Assembly: GCA_049177215.1 (NCBI GenBank)
Contig: CP185379.1
Span: 2,790,001-2,854,000, forward strand
Direction of reading: 5' to 3'
DNA from: Pollutiaquabacter aromativorans
GTDB taxonomy: Bacteria; Bacteroidota; Bacteroidia; AKYH767-A; 2013-40CM-41-45
Length of the DNA: 64,000 bases
Translations under genes and position numbers: made by a program
Notes under the pieces: model-generated
Told to the model about the DNA's origin: nothing
Seen by the model: the letters and a program-made list of their open reading frames with translations, nothing else
Database searches by the model: none
Part shown: piece after piece, positions 1-8,692 of the stretch
How positions within the stretch are numbered: the first letter of the stretch is position 1
Layout of the letters: every line of letters begins with the position of its first letter

Positions 1-581
1 TGGTTTATCGAAACGGCGCCAGCGCGAAAGACCTGCTGTGCGTGACCGGCGACCTCGGTGGCGCCTATATCGGATTGCAGGTGCTCGAACGTGAGAAAAA
101 GATCTTTCTGGAAAATCCCGGCATACAACCCGACCTGTCGGGTAACGAGTATGTGATCGAACGGCAACTCAAACCGGAAGCCCGCCGGGAAACGATCCTC
201 AAACTTCGGGAACTCGGCGTTCATCCGACCTCGATGATCGACATCTCCGATGGCTTGTCGTCCGAAACCCTTCATCTTTGCCGGCAATCCGGAACGGGTT
301 GCGACTTGTACGAAGACAAATTTCCCATCGATCCGCAGACGTACGACCGGGCACGTGAGTTCGGTCTCGACCCGACCGTCTGCGCTTTAAGTGGCGGAGA
401 GGATTACGAACTCTTGTTTACCATCCGCCCCGGCGATTACGAAAAGCTCCGGGAGCACCTGGATGTTTCGATCATCGGTCACATGACCGATCAGGCATCC
501 GGCGTGAACCTGATCACGCGCTCCGGCGGATCGGTACCGATCACTGCGCAGGGTTGGGATGCGCTACTATCGAAGAACTGA
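1..581 (+). CDS. thiL: Thiamine-monophosphate kinase, 3' part
   Basis: ThiL phosphorylates thiamine monophosphate to thiamine diphosphate with ATP, the last step of thiamine biosynthesis, in the cytosol. The frame is open from base 3, so the N-terminal ATP-binding part lies outside the window. What remains shows YRNGASAKDLLCVTGDLGG near the left edge, then SMIDISDGLSSE and LSGGEDYELLFT, which are the signature segments of the AIR-synthase-like C-terminal half of this family. The GTG at 42 is only an internal codon, not a start. The stop at 579-581 lies directly against the stop of the convergent peptidase gene at 582, with no intergenic DNA, so transcripts from the two strands must overlap. 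The family assignment is firm. Confidence 0.93.
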   Translation, partial: VYRNGASAKDLLCVTGDLGGAYIGLQVLEREKKIFLENPGIQPDLSGNEYVIERQLKPEARRETILKLRELGVHPTSMIDISDGLSSETLHLCRQSGTGCDLYEDKFPIDPQTYDRAREFGLDPTVCALSGGEDYELLFTIRPGDYEKLREHLDVSIIGHMTDQASGVNLITRSGGSVPITAQGWDALLSKN

Positions 582-2054
582 TCAGCGTACGATCAGCTTT
601 CGGCTGAGCGATTTGCCACTACCTGCCAGTTGCAATTGATAGATGCCGGCAGACAAGTCATCAATCGGCTGCTCCACCGTTTGCTTACCGGCGACTACCT
701 CAAGCGTACGGCTTACAATACACCGTCCGGTCGCATCAAGGATCTTCAATTCAAGATTTTGACTCTTAGGAGACTGGAAACTCATCATCAGTCGTTCTGC
801 GGCAGGATTCGGACTCATGATAAAATCCAATAAAGGCTCCGCCGGGTCAATTCCTACCGGCGCCTCAATCACAAAGGAGTGAGCATACGAATTCCCGCCG
901 AAGTCTGCGGCGAAAGTCCAGGTACCCGGCGTCCACCAATTGTTGAGCACATAGTACCACTGGACCCAGGTAGTCGCACCGAAAAGCCACGGGCTGTCGA
1001 AGTCCCACGTGATCTGTTGTACGCCATTGGGATCCGTGATACGGAGCGTTGTTCGTGCATTGTTGTCGAGGTCCCGATAATAGAGTTGCAGGACGAGCGA
1101 ATCGCCCCAGGCAAAGGTGTCTTTCTCGTAGGTGATTTCGGGGTCGGGACAGGAATAGTATTCCGTGGTAGTGGATTTCGTCAGGATCCGGTTGATGCGT
1201 GGGATGATGTAATCCGGCTGTGACTGCCACCAGGAATCCGGGTTGAAATTGTTACAAGGACCCTGGTAGGGATCGATCAGTGCACCGGTGTTATCCAGAA
1301 CCTGGAAATGCAGGTGCGGCCAATTGGAACTGCCGGAGCTGCCGGCCGTTCCGAGGTACTCGCCTTCCGATATATAATCGCCCACACCTTTTGTCGTGAG
1401 TGAGCCGGACTTGAAATGGAGGTACCACGACTGCGAACTGTCGGCATGCAGAAGATGAATGGCGTTCCAGACTCCGGTACCATTGTTCACGCACTGCCGG
1501 TCGAAATTGCCGTCGACCTTGTTGATGATGACGCCGGGAGCAGCCGCCACGACTTCCATCACCTGTTCGTCCATCCTCCGCCAGGGATAGGGCCAAAGGA
1601 TGATATCGGTTCCTGCATGGTTGCCGGTGCCCCAATCGTAGGTACGCATACCGCAATTCCAGTCCTCCAGGAGGTTGGGAAATCCCCAATCATGATCGAC
1701 GAAGTTCTGGACGGTATAGTAACCATAATCGGAAAAACCGGCCTTGGATCGAACCGGCCAGGCGAAAAGCGGATGAACCTGCGAACGCCGCTGCAGAAGG
1801 CCGGGGCGTTGCAACTTCAAACGCTCGATGTTCGTCCGGATATCAACCTTCATCTGTTCCATATCCGCTAAGGACAGGCACTCGCCTGACGACACATCGA
1901 CGCGTACTGCACGGGCCGGAGATGGGGGCTCGGGGTTGCCCGAGACCAGATGTCGATTGGGGACCGTGCGGGATTCACTTCGCGGTTGTTCCGCCCGTGT
2001 CATCATGGATACCAAAGCGAAGAGCAATACGGAGAACAAGTAGCGTTGCACCAT
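582..2054 (-). CDS. Secreted M23-family metallopeptidase with T9SS sorting domain
   Basis: A 490-residue protein predicted to be exported and to cut peptide cross-links in cell-wall or other peptide substrates. Residues 1-22 form a signal peptide. The LytM/M23 fold spans roughly residues 135-270. Its zinc-ligand motifs are visible: H146-x3-D150 (NHAGTD), H213 in YLHF, and H247/H249 in PHLHF. Residues about 285-400 form a beta-rich stretch of unknown role. The last 80 residues start at SPNPAAERL and look like a T9SS type A sorting domain. The start was chosen because the signal peptide begins there. The gene is convergent with thiL and stands alone. M23 proteins with this layout could be peptidoglycan hydrolases or secreted lytic enzymes; the substrate cannot be told from sequence. 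Confidence 0.9.
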   Translation of the reverse strand: MVQRYLFSVLLFALVSMMTRAEQPRSESRTVPNRHLVSGNPEPPSPARAVRVDVSSGECLSLADMEQMKVDIRTNIERLKLQRPGLLQRRSQVHPLFAWPVRSKAGFSDYGYYTVQNFVDHDWGFPNLLEDWNCGMRTYDWGTGNHAGTDIILWPYPWRRMDEQVMEVVAAAPGVIINKVDGNFDRQCVNNGTGVWNAIHLLHADSSQSWYLHFKSGSLTTKGVGDYISEGEYLGTAGSSGSSNWPHLHFQVLDNTGALIDPYQGPCNNFNPDSWWQSQPDYIIPRINRILTKSTTTEYYSCPDPEITYEKDTFAWGDSLVLQLYYRDLDNNARTTLRITDPNGVQQITWDFDSPWLFGATTWVQWYYVLNNWWTPGTWTFAADFGGNSYAHSFVIEAPVGIDPAEPLLDFIMSPNPAAERLMMSFQSPKSQNLELKILDATGRCIVSRTLEVVAGKQTVEQPIDDLSAGIYQLQLAGSGKSLSRKLIVR

Positions 2055-2141
2055 GGGAGTGGACTTTATTACGATTGGAGAAATCTTTAGTCGAACTAAA
2101 ATACGAAATCATCAAAATCCGGAAAAGCCTTTACAGTGGCT

Positions 2142-2633
2142 TTAATCCCGGGAAAACGCGATCAAATCTGTCGAGAACAGTTTTTTAAAACCCAACTGCC
2201 GGAACAATGTGATCAACTGACCACGATGAAAGGTGCTGTGGTTCATGCAATGCAGCACGGCTTCGGCGACCATGTTGTGATACTCCGTACCGTCCAGCGA
2301 CTTGTACCGGAATTGGGTCTGTAAAAATGCATCCCCGCTGGTTTCGATGAAATCGATCCAGGCTTTGTCGTTCTCGATGATCTCACCGTACAGTTCCTGA
2401 AAACTACCGCTGAATTCCATCCACTTCCAGGTAGTCGGGGATTCGCCCTTCAGGCGCATCAGCCAGATGCATTCCGCGCCCCACAGGTGCAACAAAGTCG
2501 TCCGCACCGACGGGAAGCTGCTCACGATGGACTGCTCCAGTTGTTCCGGTTTAAAATTCTCCGAGACAAACGACAAGAGCCGGTCGTTGGCCCACTGGTT
2601 GTAGGTGACGTAGCGAAGGAGGATGGTTTTCAT
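2142..2633 (-). CDS. DinB family protein
   Basis: A 163-residue four-helix-bundle protein of the DinB/YfiT superfamily. Members bind a divalent metal through three histidines; some are thiol-dependent transferases, but most have no known reaction. Here the pattern is a helix with LLHLWGAECIW near residues 46-56 and the C-terminal MNHSTFHRGQL near residues 130-140, where the H-x3-H-R-GQ motif supplies two ligands. No signal peptide is present, so it is cytosolic. It is the first of three intact DinB genes in the window (others at 14202 and 39281). The upstream side (2634-2886) holds a heptad-repeat module rather than a recognisable promoter. The substrate is unknown. Confidence 0.88.
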   Translation of the reverse strand: MKTILLRYVTYNQWANDRLLSFVSENFKPEQLEQSIVSSFPSVRTTLLHLWGAECIWLMRLKGESPTTWKWMEFSGSFQELYGEIIENDKAWIDFIETSGDAFLQTQFRYKSLDGTEYHNMVAEAVLHCMNHSTFHRGQLITLFRQLGFKKLFSTDLIAFSRD

Positions 2634-2656
2634 ATGTTGTATGGACTAGGTGCCAC

Positions 2657-2886
2657 TCACTGCTCACTCACCCTGTTTCTTAAACTTGCACTGAGGGGGG
2701 GGGGGGACGAGGAGCGAGGTGCGAGGTGCGTGGTGCGTGGGACCAATCACTGCTCACTCACCCTGTTTCTCACCCTCACACTACTTCAGGAGGGGCGATA
2801 AGCAAAGCTATCGAATATCCATTGAAATCAACAGGCCTACTGCCTACTGCCTACTGCAATCCGCCAACCGCCCACTGTTCCCTCCC
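2657..2886. repeat. Heptad-phased composite repeat module, copy 1
   Basis: This fills the gap between the DinB start and the stop of the kelch gene. It contains two copies of a 24-bp unit beginning TCACTGCTCACTCACCC (2657-2680 and 2747-2770), a run of 12 G (2695-2706), then heptamers such as CGAGGTG and CGTGGTG. From 2839 to 2887 it is a run of heptamers (ACTGCCT twice, ACTGCAA, TCCGCCA, ACCGCCC, ACTGTTC, CCTCCCT) that ends at the kelch gene's stop codon. The block 2747-2798 matches 6577-6628 at 51 of 52 bases. It resembles the short tandemly repeated repetitive heptamers known from cyanobacteria; its function here is unknown. Confidence 0.85.
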
Positions 2887-5800
2887 TCATTCCACCACCA
2901 GCTTCGCTACCGACCGTACGGCTGTTTGCTCTTCCGTGAATGACAGCGTATAAACACCGGGTTGCACTCCTGCCAACTGCATGGCAATGTTGATTCCCTG
3001 TACCCGATTGGAACGCAGGGTTCTTCCTTGCAGGTCGACAAGTTCCAGCAGTCCACTTCGATTCCGGTCTTTGGACAAAGTAACCAGAACCCGTTCGTGT
3101 GCCGGATTAGGCTGTACTTCGAGCGAGTAGGTTTGCTTTGCAACTACCACCGGAGTTCCCATGATGAGCGAATCGAGGTCGCAAACCGGCTGACCAATAT
3201 CGTACCGGTAGAAGTGGTTTCCGAATCGCGGCCCCTGGTCGTAAGTCAGCGTACTAAAGAACACCTGGTTGTTGATCGTGAAGCCTGCGCTGAAATCGAC
3301 GGAAGTATCTCCCGGCATGACCAGTGTTTGCAGGGGGATCACTTTCATTCTTTGCAGATCGATTTTCCTGACATACTCTCTGAATAAAAACGCCTCGTCA
3401 CCCACGACGGCTGCAAATGGTTCCCCACGTAATTCTTCCCACTCCAACAATTCATCCGACCATTCACCGGTTGCTGGATCATATGCGTATAGACCCGGGT
3501 ACGGTCCTCCATCCATCAGTACATTATACCCGGCGTACACTTTACCATTCCAGGTGAACGCGACAGGTGTTGCTGAGCCGGACTTGCCATAAGGCCATCC
3601 CGAACTCGTCCAGGTGTCGGAAGAGAAGGAATACTTGTCAATCTGACCAGGATTGTTGAACGGATAATAACCCAAGCCGGCATACGCGGTGTCGCCCAGA
3701 ACCGTTGCACACAGCTCGTAACGTCCAATACCGGGGATCGGCGACTGCTGCGTCCACACATCCAGGGCAGGATCGTATTTCCAGGTCTCGTTGAAGTAGC
3801 ACGACATACTGCCGAAGCAGCCCTTATTCCCGCTGCTGATATATCCGTAATTATTATTGGCAAAACAAGCCGAGCCGGTACGGTCATCCGCCGCGGGCAA
3901 TGAAGCGCGCACCGACCAGGTATCCGTTGCGGGATCGTAGGCATACCAATCCTTATAGGCTTCCACCAGGATATCAACGTACTTGTTTCCCATGCCCATG
4001 TACCCAGTATTGCCGATGCTGAAAGCATTCATGGTGTGCCGGATATTGTACTGTCCCAAGGGCATCTCTGCCCGAGACTCCACATTATAAATCGGATGCG
4101 CTGTCTGATAATAGGTTGTAGTATCGGCACATCCGGATCCGGTAACGATGAACCGGAGTTGGTGTTCCCCACATTGGCGAAACGTATGCTCCAGGGTGGT
4201 CTCAAAGCCATTCACCGGAGTCACCGACAGCCCGTCAACCAACAAGGATAACTGCGAAGTATCTTCCGGTAACTGCAGGAAACTATAGTTTGAGAAAACA
4301 TGCGGTACGCCGATTCCGGCCTCATCAATCTCCACCGGAATATAATAGGGCAATGTAGTACAGGCAAGCTGTTCGTAACGACAAATGGCTGTACTCTTGG
4401 AACTGAGAAACTGGCCGAAACAATAATAGAATCGCCCATCGATTTTCATCCCGGTAGCAAATGCAGTCGTGTTCGTAGTTCCTGTTGAAGAAAAGAGCGA
4501 AGCCGCAGGACTCCGCAACCCTGTGAGGAGATCGAAGTAATATCCCGTATTCAGATAGGATAATGGGGAGGTGCCGCTAACTTTCCCGTTGACCACCCAG
4601 ACCTTACTTCCGTCCAAAAAGATGACCGCGCCAGCTCGATTATCCGGTGTGAAGTTGCCGGTTAAAAGTCCCCAGGAATCGAGTGAAACATCGTACTTCC
4701 ATATCGAACCGGTGCCCGACACTTGTACGGAGTAGAGATCACCCTGATAATCCACCAACGCATCCGCGAAGCTTAAAGTGGGGTGCGTCGCCAACTGCGT
4801 CCAGGTCGAAGTCGGAATATCGTACCGATACAATTCCGCCGCGCCCCCGAAACCTAAATACACCTGGTCATTAATTACAGTTGCTACAGCAAAAGCCCTG
4901 GCTGGTCCCGGGAAATCCGGCAGGCGGTTCCAGCCGCCGGTCGCGGGGATGAACTCGTAAAAGAGATTCGTCTTCCACGGAGCAACATTCGTATCACCTC
5001 CGAGTAAATAATAATGCCCGGCAGCATGGATGAATTTACCGTAATGCACGGGGCTAAAAGGGAAATCGGGCAATCGCTCCAACCGCTGACTGTTACAATC
5101 GTACCGCCAAAAGTCACGCAGCAGGTTATTGTCCTCATCATTCCCCAAGCCAAAGTAGGCCACTCCGGCATTACCGGCTCCTACTGCGAAGTTGCGTCCT
5201 TTGGCTTCCAGCGGCAAAGTGGTCTTTCCGGACCACATCCCTTGTGCGATGTGAACTCCCGTTGCAATGGAGTCGTAACAATAGCCATTCGTTGCCACCA
5301 TGGACACCGGCACTGTACCATAACGAAAGGCTACGACAGCCGTATCGCCGGAAAACCAACCCCAGTCGGCCGTATCGACACGCCAGTGATATAAAAACTG
5401 GCTGGTCGTTGGAGCAATCGAACTGGAATTGAGGAGCGGATTTCTTGCGCCAACATAACTGGTATCAGGACCTGTAATAGCGGCCGTGATCGTGCTGGCA
5501 CAGCCCGGATAGTACGTCCATACATCCTGTGTGAAAGCCGACAAGCCGGTACCGCCGCCAATGATTTTTACCGAATCGGCGAATGCCATGAAGGCTGTCT
5601 CCGAATGAAACAAATTATTATGAAGGTTGGTGCCACGCAGCCACGAAGCGCTGGGTAAGTGAGCATACTTGACAAAGTTTTCGGTAAAACAATGAACTAC
5701 TCCTTGAATGGTCGTTGAAAATACCGGAGCACCGGTTCCGCTTCCCGCTGCATTCGGCCAGCTATTGGACCAGGTCTGAGTAGTGAAATCATAGCTATAG

Positions 5801-6432
5801 GTCCATGCGCCGGATGCGTCAAGAAAGTAAACTTTGTCACCTAAGACGCTTCCCCGACTGACAATGCTGACAAATGGCGCATCGGCCAATTGATTCCAGT
5901 TGTCGGTTTGTGGGTCGTACTCCCAAAATTGTGTGGAGGATGATGAGGATCCGCAATTGGAATAACCAAAAACGATGTAACCTTTCCCGTTATAAGTGAA
6001 GGCTGCGTATTGGTTCCAGTTATTGCCAGGGAAATCGGTTCGTTGCAGCCAGCTATCGGTTGCCGGATCATATTGCCAAAGGTCCCGGTAACAATTGGCA
6101 CCCCGGTTGCCACAGCCCAAATAGATCTTTCCGTTGATCGACCAGGTGAACGCTTCCCGACGGGAAGGGCCCGGGAACGTATCTTTCTGGGTCCACTGGG
6201 CGGTCAACTCATCGTATTCCCACACATCGTTTATATAAAAGCCTCCGGCGATGAAACCACAGAAGAGGTATCCTTTGTGACCCGATGTTTCAGCCATACA
6301 CCTTGTCCTTGGTGAACCGGGGAAATCGGAGGACTGAACGCAGAAACCTTGTGAAAATGACCATTCCGGGACTACCGAAAACAACAACAGGAAAGCAAGG
6401 AAGTATCCGTGGGAACGGCGTAAGAAATGCAT
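2887..6432 (-). CDS. Giant kelch-repeat propeller protein with T9SS sorting domain
   Basis: The start is placed at 6432 (MHFLRRSHGY...), because the signal peptide begins there and the 29 upstream codons look non-coding; the product is then 1181 residues. Kelch-like blades recur throughout, with a GKxYxGxG strand followed by WxYDPxTxxW. They fall into three blocks (about residues 30-310, 415-690 and 800-1095), separated by two PKD-like beta-sandwich segments near 320-400 and 705-785. The C-terminus from VQPNPAHERVLV onward is a T9SS type A sorting domain. The likely role is a cell-surface or secreted binding or adhesion scaffold. No catalytic residues are evident. It is flanked on both sides by direct copies of a heptad-repeat module. 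The exact ligand is unknown. Confidence 0.85.
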   Translation of the reverse strand: MHFLRRSHGYFLAFLLLFSVVPEWSFSQGFCVQSSDFPGSPRTRCMAETSGHKGYLFCGFIAGGFYINDVWEYDELTAQWTQKDTFPGPSRREAFTWSINGKIYLGCGNRGANCYRDLWQYDPATDSWLQRTDFPGNNWNQYAAFTYNGKGYIVFGYSNCGSSSSSTQFWEYDPQTDNWNQLADAPFVSIVSRGSVLGDKVYFLDASGAWTYSYDFTTQTWSNSWPNAAGSGTGAPVFSTTIQGVVHCFTENFVKYAHLPSASWLRGTNLHNNLFHSETAFMAFADSVKIIGGGTGLSAFTQDVWTYYPGCASTITAAITGPDTSYVGARNPLLNSSSIAPTTSQFLYHWRVDTADWGWFSGDTAVVAFRYGTVPVSMVATNGYCYDSIATGVHIAQGMWSGKTTLPLEAKGRNFAVGAGNAGVAYFGLGNDEDNNLLRDFWRYDCNSQRLERLPDFPFSPVHYGKFIHAAGHYYLLGGDTNVAPWKTNLFYEFIPATGGWNRLPDFPGPARAFAVATVINDQVYLGFGGAAELYRYDIPTSTWTQLATHPTLSFADALVDYQGDLYSVQVSGTGSIWKYDVSLDSWGLLTGNFTPDNRAGAVIFLDGSKVWVVNGKVSGTSPLSYLNTGYYFDLLTGLRSPAASLFSSTGTTNTTAFATGMKIDGRFYYCFGQFLSSKSTAICRYEQLACTTLPYYIPVEIDEAGIGVPHVFSNYSFLQLPEDTSQLSLLVDGLSVTPVNGFETTLEHTFRQCGEHQLRFIVTGSGCADTTTYYQTAHPIYNVESRAEMPLGQYNIRHTMNAFSIGNTGYMGMGNKYVDILVEAYKDWYAYDPATDTWSVRASLPAADDRTGSACFANNNYGYISSGNKGCFGSMSCYFNETWKYDPALDVWTQQSPIPGIGRYELCATVLGDTAYAGLGYYPFNNPGQIDKYSFSSDTWTSSGWPYGKSGSATPVAFTWNGKVYAGYNVLMDGGPYPGLYAYDPATGEWSDELLEWEELRGEPFAAVVGDEAFLFREYVRKIDLQRMKVIPLQTLVMPGDTSVDFSAGFTINNQVFFSTLTYDQGPRFGNHFYRYDIGQPVCDLDSLIMGTPVVVAKQTYSLEVQPNPAHERVLVTLSKDRNRSGLLELVDLQGRTLRSNRVQGINIAMQLAGVQPGVYTLSFTEEQTAVRSVAKLVVE

Positions 6433-6454
6433 GTTGTAAAGATTTGATCTAAAC

Positions 6455-6462
6455 CAAATGTA
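6455..6462 (-). promoter_or_regulatory. Possible -7 promoter box of the kelch gene
   Basis: On the minus strand this reads TACATTTG, a full match to the Bacteroidetes -7 consensus TAnnTTTG. It lies 23-30 bases before the chosen ATG at 6432, which would give a leader of about 15-20 bases. No convincing TTG is seen at the expected -33 distance, so the call is tentative. Confidence 0.35.
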
Positions 6463-6508
6463 GGTAATCCTATTGAAGTATCTCCACGTCAGGAAGTGCG
6501 AGGAACCA

Positions 6509-6817
6509 TCACTGCTCACTCACCCTGTTTCTTAGTCTCACACTGGGGGGGACGTGGGACGAGGGACGAAGACCACTCACTGCTCACTCACCCTGTTTCT
6601 CACCCTCACACTACTTCAGAAGGGGCGAGGGACGAGGCGCGAGGTGCGATTGACACAACCAACAAACAAGTCAAAGAATGCAACATGTCCACTGCCTACT
6701 GCTGTCTGCCAACCGCTGTCTGCCTACCGCTGTCTGCCAACCGCCACCAGCCCACTATTCGCTATTCACTATTCGCTATTCGCTAATTACTGTTCACTCT
6801 TCACTGTTCACTTCAAA
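6509..6817. repeat. Heptad-phased composite repeat module, copy 2
   Basis: This lies between the kelch gene and the aminopeptidase P gene, in the same orientation as the copy at 2657-2886. The 24-bp TCACTGCTCACTCACCC-type unit occurs at 6509-6532 and 6577-6600, separated by a run of 7 G (6545-6551) and GGGACGA heptamers. From 6691 to 6809 there are 17 consecutive heptamers in unbroken 7-base phase (for example ACTGCCT, TCTGCCA, ACCGCTG, ACTATTC, GCTATTC, ACTGTTC). They end three bases before the stop codon of the pepP-like gene at 6818-6820. Short open frames through it are artefacts of the repeat. Confidence 0.85.
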
Positions 6818-8122
6818 TCAAGCCATCACCTTCCGACTCGCCATCAACGCCTCGATCTCTTCGATCTCGATCGGAATGGCGGCCATCAGGTCGACGGGGC
6901 CTTTGGCGGTGATGAGGATATCGTTCTCGATGCGGATGCCGAGTCCTTCTTCCGGAATGTAGATGCCGGGCTCGCAGGTGAAGACCATGCCGGCCGCCAT
7001 CGGTTCGTAACGGTTGCCGATGTCGTGCACGTCGAGTCCGAGGAAGTGCGAGGTGCCGTGCATGAAGTACTTCTTGTACAGGGGCTGCTTCGGGTCCTGG
7101 CGTTTCACTTCGTCGGCTTTCAGCAGTCCGAGCTTGATCAGTTCCTCCTCCATGACGCGGCCCACTTCTTCGTGGTAGCGTGGGATCGTATTGCCGGGCG
7201 CGAGCATCTTCATGGCCGCGCGCATCACGCGCAACACCGCGTTGTACACGTCGCGTTGCCGCGGCGTGAACTTACCGTTGACCGGGACGCAACGGGTCAG
7301 GTCCGCGGCGTAGTTGGCGTATTCGGCGCCGAAGTCGAGCAGGATCACGTCGCCGTCGTTGCAGGGACGGTTGTTCTCGTTGTAGTGCAGCACGCAGGCG
7401 CTGGGTCCGCTGGCGATGATCGGCGTATAGGCATGTCCGGTCGCCCGGTTCCGGATGAACTCGTGGATGATCTCCGCTTCGATCTCGTACTCCATCACGC
7501 CGGGGCGGGTGAAGCCCAACACGCGGCGGAACGCCTTGTCGGTGATGTCGATCGCGGTACGCATCAGTTCGATCTCCGTCTCCGACTTGATCGCGCGCAG
7601 CTTCGCCATCAGCGGACCGCTGCGTTCGTAGCGGTGGTGCGGATACTGGGTGCGGATTTTCTCCGCGAAGCGAACATCGCGGTACGGCACTTCGGTGACG
7701 AAGCGGTCGTTCTCATTGAGGTTCAGGTAGACCGTTTCGGTATGGTGCATCAGGACCGGCAGGATCGCTGCGAAATCGTCGACCCAGTAGACCGACTGCA
7801 CGCCCGACACTTCCCGCGCCTCTTCCTTCGTGTACTTATGTCCTTCCCAAACGGCAATGTGCTCGTTCGTCTTGCGCAGGAACAGGATCTCGCGGTATTC
7901 CGGCAGGGGATGTTGCGGCGTCAGCACCAGGATGGTCTGTTCCTGATCGATGCCGGTCAGCCAGAACAAGTCGCTCTGCTGCCGGAACGGGAAACTGGTA
8001 TCTCCGCTGCGTGGCATCTCGTCGTTCGCGTTGAAGAACGCGATGGAGCGCTCACCCAAATGGCTGAGGTACTTTTTCCGGTTTTCAATGAAAAGCTGGC
8101 GGTCGATGGGAAGGTATTTCAT
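6818..8122 (-). CDS. pepP: Xaa-Pro aminopeptidase (aminopeptidase P, M24B)
   Basis: A 434-residue cytosolic metallopeptidase that removes the N-terminal residue from peptides with proline in second position. The N-terminal creatinase-like domain covers roughly residues 1-170 (FPFRQQSDLFWLTGIDQ is typical), and the pita-bread catalytic domain covers 175-434. All five dinuclear-metal ligands are in place: D263 and D274 (LLDFGAEYANYAADLTR), H359 (HGTSHFLG), E384 (TCEPGIY) and E399 (RIEND). Length and motif spacing are normal for the family. The gene has no close operon partner. Its 3' end abuts a heptad repeat array and its 5' end lies 90 bases from the SRPBCC gene stop. Confidence 0.95.
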   Translation of the reverse strand: MKYLPIDRQLFIENRKKYLSHLGERSIAFFNANDEMPRSGDTSFPFRQQSDLFWLTGIDQEQTILVLTPQHPLPEYREILFLRKTNEHIAVWEGHKYTKEEAREVSGVQSVYWVDDFAAILPVLMHHTETVYLNLNENDRFVTEVPYRDVRFAEKIRTQYPHHRYERSGPLMAKLRAIKSETEIELMRTAIDITDKAFRRVLGFTRPGVMEYEIEAEIIHEFIRNRATGHAYTPIIASGPSACVLHYNENNRPCNDGDVILLDFGAEYANYAADLTRCVPVNGKFTPRQRDVYNAVLRVMRAAMKMLAPGNTIPRYHEEVGRVMEEELIKLGLLKADEVKRQDPKQPLYKKYFMHGTSHFLGLDVHDIGNRYEPMAAGMVFTCEPGIYIPEEGLGIRIENDILITAKGPVDLMAAIPIEIEEIEALMASRKVMA

Positions 8123-8212
8123 GATGGAATTGCTTGCTTCCGTAAAAGTAGCAATTTTCCCCGCTCCGACCCGGAGATCGTGGGGCGACGCGTACTCGCT
8201 GCACCAGACCTT

Positions 8213-8692
8213 TCAGTTTCCGGAAAACAGTTTTTCTGCATACGCAACAAGTTTGTTCAGCGTCTGCTTTCCTCCTTCGATCGCGTTCACCTTCTGATTG
8301 AGTTCTTCGATCACGGCCTTAGAGGAGAATTCCGATCGCATGGTCAGCCAGGTGCCTCCCTCCTGCTCTTCCAGCGTTACCTGCACGTCAAAGCCATAGG
8401 GATTGCCGATAGCGCCGTTGCGGAAACACAGCGTATGCTCGGGCTCGATCCGGGTGTAGCGGATGTCCTTCTGATAGTCCTTCCCGAATCCGTGCATCAC
8501 GAAATTCCAGGCGCCTCCCGTTTGCAACTGCAGCTGCGCGGTGGTCAGGGTGTATCCTTCCGGACCGTACCACTTGGCCAGGTGCTCCGGTTTAGTCCAC
8601 ACTTCCCAGACCAGGGAGCGCGGCGCCTTGAGAAAGCGCTTGTGCTCGATTACCTTGTCCTCCCAACGGAAGGAATCATTTCTTTTTTCCAC
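8213..8692 (-). CDS. SRPBCC (AHSA1-like) domain protein
   Basis: A 159-residue single-domain protein of the START/Bet v1-like superfamily, AHSA1 subgroup. Such proteins form a deep hydrophobic pocket that may bind small lipophilic ligands; the reaction, if any, is unknown. The hallmark segments are RFLKAPRSLVWEVWTKPEHLAKWYGPEGY at the N-terminus and GGTWLTMRSEF in the middle. The start overlaps the end of the arsR-type gene by 17 bases, so the two are translationally coupled. This pair, an ArsR regulator followed by an SRPBCC protein, is a recurring bacterial arrangement in which the regulator controls its partner. Confidence 0.9.
   Translation of the reverse strand: MEKRNDSFRWEDKVIEHKRFLKAPRSLVWEVWTKPEHLAKWYGPEGYTLTTAQLQLQTGGAWNFVMHGFGKDYQKDIRYTRIEPEHTLCFRNGAIGNPYGFDVQVTLEEQEGGTWLTMRSEFSSKAVIEELNQKVNAIEGGKQTLNKLVAYAEKLFSGN

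Noticed and set aside
6691..6814. Heptamer array considered as a CRISPR array
   Set aside because: The unit is only 7 bases with no spacers of constant length, and there are no cas genes; it is a short tandem repeat.
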